10,960 bases of DNA from an uncultured Oscillospiraceae bacterium. GTDB taxonomy: Bacteria; Bacillota_A; Clostridia; Oscillospirales; Oscillospiraceae. Below, one piece after another: positions 5,389-10,960 of this stretch. The stretch spans positions 1 to 10,960 of the forward strand of contig CAJTTS010000096.1 of NCBI GenBank assembly GCA_910579155.1, read 5' to 3'. The translations under genes and the position numbers were made by a program. Each line of letters starts with the position of its first letter. The stretch's first letter is position 1. The notes under the pieces were generated by a model, which was not told the origin of the DNA, ran no database searches, and was given only the letters and a program-made list of their open reading frames with translations.

Positions 5389-6975
5389 ATGCCCAAGTTT
5401 TTCAAACGGGCCCTTTTGCTGCTGGCCGCCTTTGCCATGCTGGCGGTCTCACTGTGCGCATGCAGCGCAGGAGACACGCAGGCCACGCCCTCTTCGGACG
5501 TGACCGACAGCGGGAGCGAGGCGTCCGCTGCACAATCGGGCGAGTTACCCAACGGGAACTCAGTCACGGTAGGTATCGCACAGGATTTGAGCAACCTCGA
5601 TCCCCAGCTGGCGGCGACCGCCGGCATCCGCGAGGTCTTGTTCAACATCTTCGAGGGACTGGTGAAGGCCAGCCCCGACGGTTCGCTGACCCCGGCCGTC
5701 GCCAGTGACTATGAGATTTCTGAGGATGGGACCACGTACACCTTCACCCTGCGGGAGGGCGTCACGTTCCACAACGGAGAGGCCGTCACCATCGAGGATG
5801 TGGTCTATTCCCTGGAACGCTGCGCCGGATCGGAGAACGAAGGAAAGCCTCTGGTCTCGGCGTTTTCTGTTGTGGAGCGCATTGAGGCCGCCGACGACAG
5901 CCATGTGGTCGTCACCCTGTCCGAGCCCAGTCTGGAATTCCTCAACGCCCTCACCGCCCCCATCATCCCCAAGGACTCCGGCCCAACCATCACCGACACC
6001 ATGACTGGCACCGGCCCCTTCCGGTTCGTCTCCTACACCCCCCAGGACAGCCTGGTGATGGAGAAGTACGACGGCTACTGGAACCAGGAGAAGGCCGCCA
6101 GCCTGGACGAGGTGACCTTCAAAATCGTCCCCGACGTGAACGCCATGGTCATCGGCCTGAAGGGCGGCACGCTGGACATGGTGGTCCACCTGCCCAACAC
6201 CCTGGAGCGCGAGGTGAAGGACCAGTTCACCGTCCACCAGGACACCATGAAGCTGGTCCAGGCGCTTTACCTCAACAACGCCGTGGAACCCTTTGACAAC
6301 GAGCTGGTCCGTCAGGCCATGTACTACGCCATCGACGTGAACGAGATCATTGAGTTTGTGTGCAACGGCGCGGGCGTGGCCACCGGCACCAGCATGTACC
6401 CCGCCCAGAATACGTACTTTGTGCCCGAGCTGGCGGAACGCTACCAGCCGGACGTGGAGAAGGCCAAGGAGCTGTTGGCCCAGGCGGGCTATCCCGACGG
6501 CTTTAGCATGACCATCACCGCCCCCTCCAACTACGCCCAGCACATGGACACCGCCCAGGTTATCATTGAGCAGCTCAAGCAGGCGGGCATCACCGCCGAG
6601 CTGGCCCCGGTGGAGTGGGAAGCCTGGGTGTCGGACGTGTACCGGGGCCGGGACTACCAGTCCACGGTGTGCGGCATCTCCGCCGACGACATGACCGCCC
6701 GGGAGATGCTGGTGCGCTACATGAGCGACAACCAGAAGAACTTCATCAACTTCGAGGACGAGGAGTTTGACGACGTGATGAGCCGCGCCATGACGGCCAC
6801 CGACAGCGAAGAGCAGGTCGGGCTGTACAAGCGGGCGGAGGAGATTCTGAACGAGAAGGCGGCCAGCCTGTGGATTCAGGACCTGTGCGACCTGGCGGTG
6901 CTGAATCCCGCGCTGGACGGGTTCACCTTCTACCGCACATACGTCATTGACATGTCGTCCATCCACTACAAATAA
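5389..6975 (+). CDS. ABC transporter substrate-binding lipoprotein, SBP family 5 (peptide/nickel type)
   Basis: 528 aa, normal for the family. It captures a ligand outside the membrane and delivers it to the permeases encoded downstream. The N-terminus is a lipoprotein signal: positive MPKFFKR, a hydrophobic core and SLC23-A-C25, of which C25 is the more likely lipidated residue; a Ser/Thr/Gly-rich linker follows. Family 5 features include GIAQDLSNLDPQ, LFNIFEGLVK, the TFTLREGVTFHNGEAVTIEDVVYS block (written here only to name its conserved LREGVxFHnGe core), GTGPFRF and VRQAMYYAID. An AAAGGA ribosome site precedes the ATG. Family 5 proteins bind peptides, glutathione, nickel complexes, opines and others; the ligand cannot be assigned from sequence. 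It is first in the operon and is followed by a large hairpin that may protect its mRNA. Confidence 0.92.
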   Translation: MPKFFKRALLLLAAFAMLAVSLCACSAGDTQATPSSDVTDSGSEASAAQSGELPNGNSVTVGIAQDLSNLDPQLAATAGIREVLFNIFEGLVKASPDGSLTPAVASDYEISEDGTTYTFTLREGVTFHNGEAVTIEDVVYSLERCAGSENEGKPLVSAFSVVERIEAADDSHVVVTLSEPSLEFLNALTAPIIPKDSGPTITDTMTGTGPFRFVSYTPQDSLVMEKYDGYWNQEKAASLDEVTFKIVPDVNAMVIGLKGGTLDMVVHLPNTLEREVKDQFTVHQDTMKLVQALYLNNAVEPFDNELVRQAMYYAIDVNEIIEFVCNGAGVATGTSMYPAQNTYFVPELAERYQPDVEKAKELLAQAGYPDGFSMTITAPSNYAQHMDTAQVIIEQLKQAGITAELAPVEWEAWVSDVYRGRDYQSTVCGISADDMTAREMLVRYMSDNQKNFINFEDEEFDDVMSRAMTATDSEEQVGLYKRAEEILNEKAASLWIQDLCDLAVLNPALDGFTFYRTYVIDMSSIHYK

Positions 6976-6986
6976 TTTATTTTCCA

Positions 6987-7039
6987 CCAAGAAACAGCAT
7001 GGGGCGGGGTCGTCCGTGGGACGGCCCCGCCCTTCTTGG
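6987..7039 (+). terminator. Intercistronic hairpin between binding-protein and permease genes
   Basis: A 14-bp GC-rich stem (7002-7015 with 7019-7032, one G-T wobble, 3-base loop) is enclosed by outer arms CCAAGAA (6987-6993) and TTCTTGG (7033-7039). No U-tract follows, so it is more likely an attenuating or 3'-end-stabilising structure that raises the binding protein above the membrane components, as is common in importer operons. Confidence 0.6.
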
Positions 7040-7059
7040 AAAGAAAGGGGGCTTTCCCC

Positions 7060-8001
7060 GTGGGAAAAGCCTTACTGAAACGGGCGGGGCTGCTTGTTGG
7101 CACCCTGCTGCTGGTGAGCGTACTGGCTTTCGCCGCTTTCTCCGTCATCCCCGGCGATCCCACCACCTCCGTCCTGGGGGCCGAGGCCACACGGGAAGAG
7201 ATCGCCGCCTTTCGGGCCCAGCACGGGCTGGACCTGCCGGTATGGCAGCGGTATTGGAGCTGGCTGGCCGCCTTTGTCACCGGGGACTTCGGCCGGTCCT
7301 TCAAGTTTGACATGTCGGTGTCCGAGCTGGTGGCCACCCGGGCGCAGGTCACGCTGGTGATGGCCGCCCTCTCGTTTGCGCTCATTGTGGCCATCTCCCT
7401 GCCCCTGGGGCTGATCTCCGCCCGGCGCCGGGGGGGCGTCGTGGACAGGCTCGTAACGGTGCTCACCCAGGTGACCATGTCCGTGCCCAACTTTATCATG
7501 GGCATCGGCCTGATGTTCCTCTTTGCCCTGGTGCTGAAATGGTTCCGGCCGGAGTATGTCCCCCTAGAGGACGGTCTGGGGGCCCACCTGCGGTTCATGG
7601 TGTTCCCCGCCCTGGCGGTGGCCCTGCCCAAGAGCGCCATGACGGTGAAGCTGCTGCGGGGCTCCATCCTGGGGGAGCTGGGCCAGGACTACATCCGCAC
7701 CGCTTACAGTAAAGGCAACAGCCAGAGCTCCGCCCTGCGGCGGCATGTGCTGCGCAACGCCATGATTCCGGTAGTCACCTTCCTGGCCATGGCCGTCGGC
7801 GACATCATGGCCGGCTCCATCGTGGTGGAGCAGGTGTTCACCATCCCCGGACTGGGGCGTTTGCTGATCACCGAAATCGGCAACCGGGACTACCCGGTGG
7901 TCCAGGCCATCGTAGTGCTGCTGGCGGCGGTGGTGGTGGGCTGCAACTTCCTGGCAGACCTGCTTTACCGGGTGATGGATCCCCGGATCGACGGCAAATG
8001 A
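7060..8001 (+). CDS. ABC transporter permease, DppB/OppB family
   Basis: 313 aa integral membrane permease. With its partner (8070-8912) it forms the membrane channel of the importer. Seen: the N-terminal helix followed by PGDP (31-34) and GDFGRS (75-80), both typical of DppB, and about six hydrophobic segments. The EAA-type cytoplasmic loop at about 211-235 (YIRTAYSKGNSQSSALRRHV followed by LRNA) docks onto the ATPases. The start is the GTG at 7060: AAGGGGG at 7045-7051 is 8 bases upstream, and the protein then begins with the usual short positive segment (GKALLKR). A TTG at 7036 is in frame but lies inside the preceding hairpin. It ends at 8001, 68 bases before the second permease. Confidence 0.93.
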   Translation: MGKALLKRAGLLVGTLLLVSVLAFAAFSVIPGDPTTSVLGAEATREEIAAFRAQHGLDLPVWQRYWSWLAAFVTGDFGRSFKFDMSVSELVATRAQVTLVMAALSFALIVAISLPLGLISARRRGGVVDRLVTVLTQVTMSVPNFIMGIGLMFLFALVLKWFRPEYVPLEDGLGAHLRFMVFPALAVALPKSAMTVKLLRGSILGELGQDYIRTAYSKGNSQSSALRRHVLRNAMIPVVTFLAMAVGDIMAGSIVVEQVFTIPGLGRLLITEIGNRDYPVVQAIVVLLAAVVVGCNFLADLLYRVMDPRIDGK

Positions 8002-8002
8002 C

Positions 8003-8069
8003 TTACTCTTTCTTTCAAGAAAAGTAATCAAAAAGAACTTTAGTTCGCTACCAAAGGGGACGAAACTTT
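8003..8069. repeat. Palindromic AT-rich spacer between the two permease genes
   Basis: The stretch holds an 11-bp imperfect hairpin (8003-8014 with 8017-8027, one bulged C, very short loop). A second, weaker palindrome pairs AGTTCG (8042-8047) with CGAAACT (8061-8067), with one bulge, around CTACCAAAGGGGA. Its AT-rich character differs from the flanking genes and the other importer junctions are overlaps or hairpins. It looks like a small dispersed palindromic repeat, but no second copy occurs in this window. It also carries the AAGGGGA ribosome site of the next gene. Confidence 0.35.
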
Positions 8070-8912
8070 ATGGTTTTCGCACGACAACAAAACAGCTCCA
8101 TGCCAAAGAAGCCGGGAAGCTGGTATCTGACCATAGGAACGGTTTTGACGGCGCTCATGCTGCTCTATATCGCCGTGGGCTTTTTTTGGACGCCCTACGT
8201 GCCCTCCGCTATGAGCGCCGCCGACCGGGAGGCTAAGCCCTCCCTCCGGCACCTGTTCGGTTGCGACTCCATGGGGCGGGACGTCTTCTCCCGCACCCTG
8301 GAGGGGGCGGGTTCCACCCTGTCCATCGCCCTGGCGGTGCTGGCGGCGGGGGCGGTGTGCGGGCTGGCCGTCGGGGCGCTGTGCGGCTACTACGGCGGCC
8401 CGGTGGACGCCCTCGTCATGCGCCTGTGCGACGCCATCGCGGCCTTCCCCAGCGTGCTGCTGGCCCTGGTGGTGCTGGCGGTCACCGGGCCGGGAAAGTA
8501 CAATGTGATCGGGGCGCTGGGCGTGCTGTTCGTCCCCAGCTTTGCCCGGCTGGTCCGGGGGGAGTTCCTCAAGTACCGGGACCGGGATTTCGTCCGGTCC
8601 GCCCGGCTCATGGGGGTGTCCGGCCTTCGGATCATCTTTGTCCACATCCTGCCCAACACCTGGCCGGTCTTGCTGTCCGGGCTGACCATCGGCTTTAACA
8701 ACGCGGTGCTGGCGGAGGCGTCTATGAGCTATCTGGGCGTTGGCGTCACTCCCACGGAGCCCAGCCTGGGCTACATGCTCAAGGACGCCCAGGGCTATCT
8801 GTTCACCCTGCCCTGGTGCGCCATCTTCCCGGCGGCGGTGGTCATTCTGCTCATCCTGGGCGTGGGCCTGGTGGGCGAGGGCGTCCGGGAGCGGATCGGG
8901 GTGGCGTCATGA
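8070..8912 (+). CDS. ABC transporter permease, DppC/OppC family
   Basis: 280 aa membrane permease, partner of the DppB-like protein. Seen: an N-terminal membrane segment (about 20-39), the conserved periplasm-side motif HLFGCDSMGRDVFSR (61-75, the family FGTDxxGRDVxSR), then about five further hydrophobic segments. The EAA loop at 174-196 (FVRSARLMGVSGLRIIFVHI and LPN) contacts an ATPase. The ATG is preceded by AAGGGGA with a 9-base spacer. The stop codon overlaps the next gene's ATG (ATGA), so translation of the first ATPase is coupled. Length and motif order are normal for the family. Confidence 0.93.
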   Translation: MVFARQQNSSMPKKPGSWYLTIGTVLTALMLLYIAVGFFWTPYVPSAMSAADREAKPSLRHLFGCDSMGRDVFSRTLEGAGSTLSIALAVLAAGAVCGLAVGALCGYYGGPVDALVMRLCDAIAAFPSVLLALVVLAVTGPGKYNVIGALGVLFVPSFARLVRGEFLKYRDRDFVRSARLMGVSGLRIIFVHILPNTWPVLLSGLTIGFNNAVLAEASMSYLGVGVTPTEPSLGYMLKDAQGYLFTLPWCAIFPAAVVILLILGVGLVGEGVRERIGVAS

Positions 8913-9718
8913 TGCTGAGCGTCCGGGATTTGAGCGTGGTGTTCACCGACCGGGGCGCGCCCTTCACCGCCGTGGACCGCTTCTGTCTGGACATGGACCG
9001 GGGCGAGGTGGTGGGCATCGTGGGCGAGTCCGGCTCGGGCAAATCCATGACCGCCCACGCGCTGATGGGGCTGATCCGCCGCTCCCAGGTAACGGTGAGC
9101 GGCAGCGCCGTATTCGAGGGAACCGATCTGCTGTCCCTGTCCCGGGAGGAGCTGCGGCAGTACCAGGGCCGGGACCTGTCCATCATTTTCCAGGAACCCA
9201 TGACCAGCCTGAACCCCACCATGCGCATCGGGAAGCAGGTGGAGGAGTCGCTGCGCATCCACGAAAAGCTGTCCCGGACGGAGCGAAAAGCCCGCGCCCT
9301 GGACGCCATGGCCCTGGCGGGGCTTCCTGATCCGGAAAGCGTGTATCCCCAGTACCCCCACCAGTTGTCCGGCGGGATGCGGCAGCGGGTGATGATCGCC
9401 TCGGCGCTGGTGCTGCGGCCCCGGCTGCTGATTGCCGACGAGCCCACCACGGCGCTGGATGTGACCATCCAGGCGCAGATTTTGGAGACGTTGAAGGACG
9501 TCAACCGCAAGGAGGGCACCGCCATCCTGTTCATCTCCCACGACCTGGGGGTGGTGAAGGCCCTGTGCGGCCGGGTGGTGGTGATGAAGCAGGGGAACAT
9601 TGTGGAGTCCGGGGCGGTGGACGACGTGTTCTACCACCCCAAGGAGGACTACACCAAGCTGCTCATCGCCTCCCGCCCCGCCCGGAAAAAGCTGAGAGGG
9701 GGCGGGACGGATGGCTGA
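8909..9718 (+). CDS. ABC transporter ATP-binding protein, DppD/OppD family (short form)
   Basis: 269 aa cytoplasmic ATPase that powers the importer. Motifs: Walker A GESGSGKS (39-46), Q-loop Gln95, ABC signature LSGGMRQ (153-159), Walker B LLIADEP (173-179) and the switch His211. The start is the first of two tandem ATGs at 8909, overlapping the permease stop as ATGA; 8912 is an equally readable alternative that removes one Met. Typical DppD/OppD proteins are about 320-330 aa and end in an oligopeptide/dipeptide C-terminal extension of roughly 60 residues; this one stops soon after [11 protein letters not shown], so that extension is missing. This short form resembles NikD-like members. It overlaps the next gene by 8 bases. 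Confidence 0.93.
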   Translation: MMLSVRDLSVVFTDRGAPFTAVDRFCLDMDRGEVVGIVGESGSGKSMTAHALMGLIRRSQVTVSGSAVFEGTDLLSLSREELRQYQGRDLSIIFQEPMTSLNPTMRIGKQVEESLRIHEKLSRTERKARALDAMALAGLPDPESVYPQYPHQLSGGMRQRVMIASALVLRPRLLIADEPTTALDVTIQAQILETLKDVNRKEGTAILFISHDLGVVKALCGRVVVMKQGNIVESGAVDDVFYHPKEDYTKLLIASRPARKKLRGGGTDG

Positions 9719-10436
9719 ACCCATCGTGCATATCCGTGACCTGAGCAGTTGGTATGGCCGGGGGAGGGACCGCAAGCAGGTGCTGCGCCACGTGTCCCTG
9801 GACCTGTCCCCCGGCGAGGTGCTGGGGATTGTGGGCGAATCCGGGTCGGGCAAGTCCACTCTGGCCAAATGCGTGCTGGGGATGGTCGCCGATGTCACCG
9901 GAACCCTGTGCGTCAACAGTGAGCGCCCGCAGATGGTGTTCCAGGACCCCTACGGCTCGCTGAACCCGGCCAAGACGGTGGGGTGGATTCTGGAGGAGCC
10001 CCTCCGGGCCGCCGGGATGAGGAACCGGGCGGAGCGCCGGGAAAAGGTCGTGCGGTTTCTGCCCCTGGTGGGGTTGGAGGAAGAGCACCTGTCCCGGAAG
10101 CCCGCCCAACTGTCCGGCGGACAACGCCAGCGGGTGGCCATCGCCGCCGCCCTCATCCAGGGCAGCAAGCTCATTGTGCTGGACGAGCCGGTGTCGGCGC
10201 TGGACGTGACCTTGCAGGCGCAGATTCTGCGGCTGCTGGCCGACCTTAAGAAGGAGCTGGGCCTGTCCTACCTGTTTATCTCCCACGATCTGGCGGTGGT
10301 ATACCAGCTCTGCGACCGGGTGGCGGTGATGACGGGGGGCGAGATCGTGGAGGAGGGGGACGTGGACGAGATCTATGACCACCCCAGGCACCCGTACACT
10401 AAAAAACTGCTGGAGGCGTCGCTGTCCCTGGATTAA
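9711..10436 (+). CDS. ABC transporter ATP-binding protein, DppF/OppF family (short form)
   Basis: 241 aa, the second ATPase of the importer heterodimer. Motifs: Walker A GESGSGKS (42-49), Q-loop Gln78, ABC signature LSGGQRQ (134-140), Walker B LIVLDEP (154-160) and switch His192, ending in [19 protein letters not shown]. Two regions are shorter than usual: the stretch between Walker A and the Q-loop (the G-x-I... strand region is trimmed to [12 protein letters not shown]) and the C-terminal extension, which is absent. All catalytic residues remain, so it should be active. It starts within the end of the dppD-like gene and closes the operon at a clear terminator. The length is closer to NikE than to OppF, but this alone does not show nickel as the substrate. 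Confidence 0.93.
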   Translation: MAEPIVHIRDLSSWYGRGRDRKQVLRHVSLDLSPGEVLGIVGESGSGKSTLAKCVLGMVADVTGTLCVNSERPQMVFQDPYGSLNPAKTVGWILEEPLRAAGMRNRAERREKVVRFLPLVGLEEEHLSRKPAQLSGGQRQRVAIAAALIQGSKLIVLDEPVSALDVTLQAQILRLLADLKKELGLSYLFISHDLAVVYQLCDRVAVMTGGEIVEEGDVDEIYDHPRHPYTKKLLEASLSLD

Positions 10437-10960
10437 ACGCAAAGCCGCCCCGGACCTGAAAGGGTCCGGGGCGTTTTCATGCCTGCCGGGTGAGCAGGCA
10501 CACGGTTTCCACATGTGTCGTCGCTATGATGGGAACATGTTGTATCTGCCTTGTCAGTAGGATGGGAACACAAACCGGCAGCCTGCTTTGCGGATTTGCT
10601 GTTCTTGCGGGGCGGCTTAAAGTTTGCTCCGTCCATGTGACTTTGAAAACCTGTCTTGTAAATGAATATCAGCTTGGCCGGGTCTTTGCGGCCTTCTTCA
10701 TCATACCCCCCAACGATCACTTTTTCAACTATGCTTTCAAAAATATAGCGGTCAAATTCTTCAAGCACATTGTTTTGTTCCAGCGTTTTTCTGAACTCCG
10801 CAATGCGTTTTTTCATGGTGTTCTCGGTTTCCGCCGCCTCCTGCAAATCACGGCGCTGGGCTTGAAGCTGTTCGATTTGGCCTGTCAGATCAAGATATTT
10901 GCTTTCATAAGTTTCCTTGTCCAGCACTTCTTCCAAACGCATATCGACCAGCTTCGCCCG
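10433..10960 (-). CDS. Large serine recombinase, C-terminal part (partial, Tn4451/TnpX-like)
   Basis: The frame is open from the right edge to a TAA at 10433-10435; 175 residues are visible, and the catalytic resolvase and recombinase domains would lie beyond the window. Seen: a charged, coiled-coil-like helix ([19 protein letters not shown] and on), then [29 protein letters not shown] and a basic stretch ([11 protein letters not shown]). A Cys/His tail with two spaced CSH units and TCG follows. This arrangement matches, from memory, the DUF4368-type C-terminus of large serine recombinases on Firmicutes mobile elements. Base composition differs from the neighbours: 23 of 60 bases are G/C at 10741-10800 versus 40 of 60 at 9421-9480. 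The last ~20 codons lie over the importer terminator and are probably not original to the gene. Confidence 0.82.
   Translation of the reverse strand, partial: RAKLVDMRLEEVLDKETYESKYLDLTGQIEQLQAQRRDLQEAAETENTMKKRIAEFRKTLEQNNVLEEFDRYIFESIVEKVIVGGYDEEGRKDPAKLIFIYKTGFQSHMDGANFKPPRKNSKSAKQAAGLCSHPTDKADTTCSHHSDDTCGNRVPAHPAGMKTPRTLSGPGRLCV
10446..10477 (+). terminator. Intrinsic terminator of the ABC importer operon
   Basis: A perfect 11-bp GC-rich stem (10446-10456 with 10463-10473) with a 6-base loop is followed by TTTT, 9 bases after the last stop codon. On the other strand the same bases are read as codons of the recombinase frame. Confidence 0.85.
10478..10960. mobile_element. Probable end of an integrated element carrying the serine recombinase
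   Basis: The recombinase 3' end, the drop in GC and the frame running out into the importer terminator together suggest that an element boundary lies somewhere near 10437-10510. In many elements of this type the recombinase gene sits at one extremity with its 3' end beside the attachment site. The exact boundary and the other end are not visible, so the coordinates are only a guide. Confidence 0.4.
10480..10500. repeat. Small inverted repeat at the recombinase/importer junction
   Basis: TGCCTGC (10480-10486) and GCAGGCA (10494-10500) pair perfectly around a 7-base centre, three bases beyond the importer terminator. It may be part of an attachment site or a second terminator stem for the recombinase transcript. 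Evidence is positional only. Confidence 0.3.

Noticed and set aside
5560..6990. Long open frame of 476 codons on the minus strand opposite the binding-protein gene
   Set aside because: High-GC coding sequence often leaves long antisense frames. The translation is low-complexity (rich in H, V, G, L), has no recognisable domain, and the plus-strand gene is certain.
8795..9916. Minus-strand open frame of 373 codons across the ATPase genes
   Set aside because: Shadow of two certain ABC ATPase genes; no conserved motif in its translation.
10528..10570. Direct repeat GATGGGAACA (10528-10537 and 10561-10570), considered as attachment-site repeats
   Set aside because: The copies are 33 bases (11 codons) apart and encode the repeated CSH units of the recombinase tail, so a protein repeat explains them better.
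10433..10960. Treating the recombinase as a pseudogene
   Set aside because: The visible frame is uninterrupted to the window edge; only its last codons look borrowed, and the rest of the gene cannot be seen.
1..10960. CRISPR array, tRNA or rRNA genes, toxin-antitoxin or phage-defence cassette
   Set aside because: No regularly spaced repeats, no tRNA- or rRNA-like sequence, and no defence-type protein motif was seen on either strand.

Overview
The window reads as a chromosomal segment of an anaerobic, GC-rich member of the Clostridia, probably an Oscillospirales/Flavonifractor-like gut bacterium. This placement is inferred from three things: an oxygen-sensitive class III ribonucleotide reductase, Firmicutes-type promoters and intrinsic terminators with high-GC coding sequence, and protein families common in that group. 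No 16S or other decisive marker is present.

Layout: (1) 1-1291, plus strand: the 3' end of nrdD (anaerobic ribonucleotide reductase, with zinc-binding cysteines and the glycyl-radical site), then nrdG (its radical-SAM activase), then dut (dUTPase). This is a deoxynucleotide-supply cluster closed by a perfect 17-bp hairpin shared with the convergent gene on the other side. (2) 1335-2931, minus strand: a ZIP-family metal transporter with its own likely promoter and a hairpin at the predicted 5' end of its mRNA. Upstream of it lie two tiny, translationally coupled TauE/SafE (TSUP) membrane proteins, each only half the size of a normal family member. (3) 3014-3724, plus strand: a TetR-family regulator, divergent from the half-transporters, with a near-consensus promoter and a very strong terminator. 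(4) 3725-5322: a radical-SAM/SPASM-like enzyme of unknown function with a second cysteine cluster at its extreme C-terminus. (5) 5306-10477: a complete five-gene peptide/nickel-type ABC importer operon (lipoprotein binding protein, two permeases, two ATPases). Its promoter overlaps the hairpin that follows the radical-SAM gene, and it ends in an intrinsic terminator. (6) 10433-10960, minus strand: the 3' end of a large serine recombinase of the Tn4451/TnpX-like type. It is AT-richer than its surroundings, and its reading frame runs through the importer terminator to a stop overlapping the last ATPase stop. This probably marks the edge of an integrated mobile element.

Functionally, the nrd-dut block makes and protects DNA precursors, and the importer brings in peptides or a similar small ligand. 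The ZIP and TSUP proteins handle divalent metals and small (often sulfur-containing) anions. The TetR protein is the only dedicated transcription factor visible. I saw no rRNA, tRNA, CRISPR array or clear defence system. The items most worth a second look are the split TSUP transporter, the uncharacterised radical-SAM protein, the recombinase/terminator junction, and several dyads placed exactly at predicted promoters.
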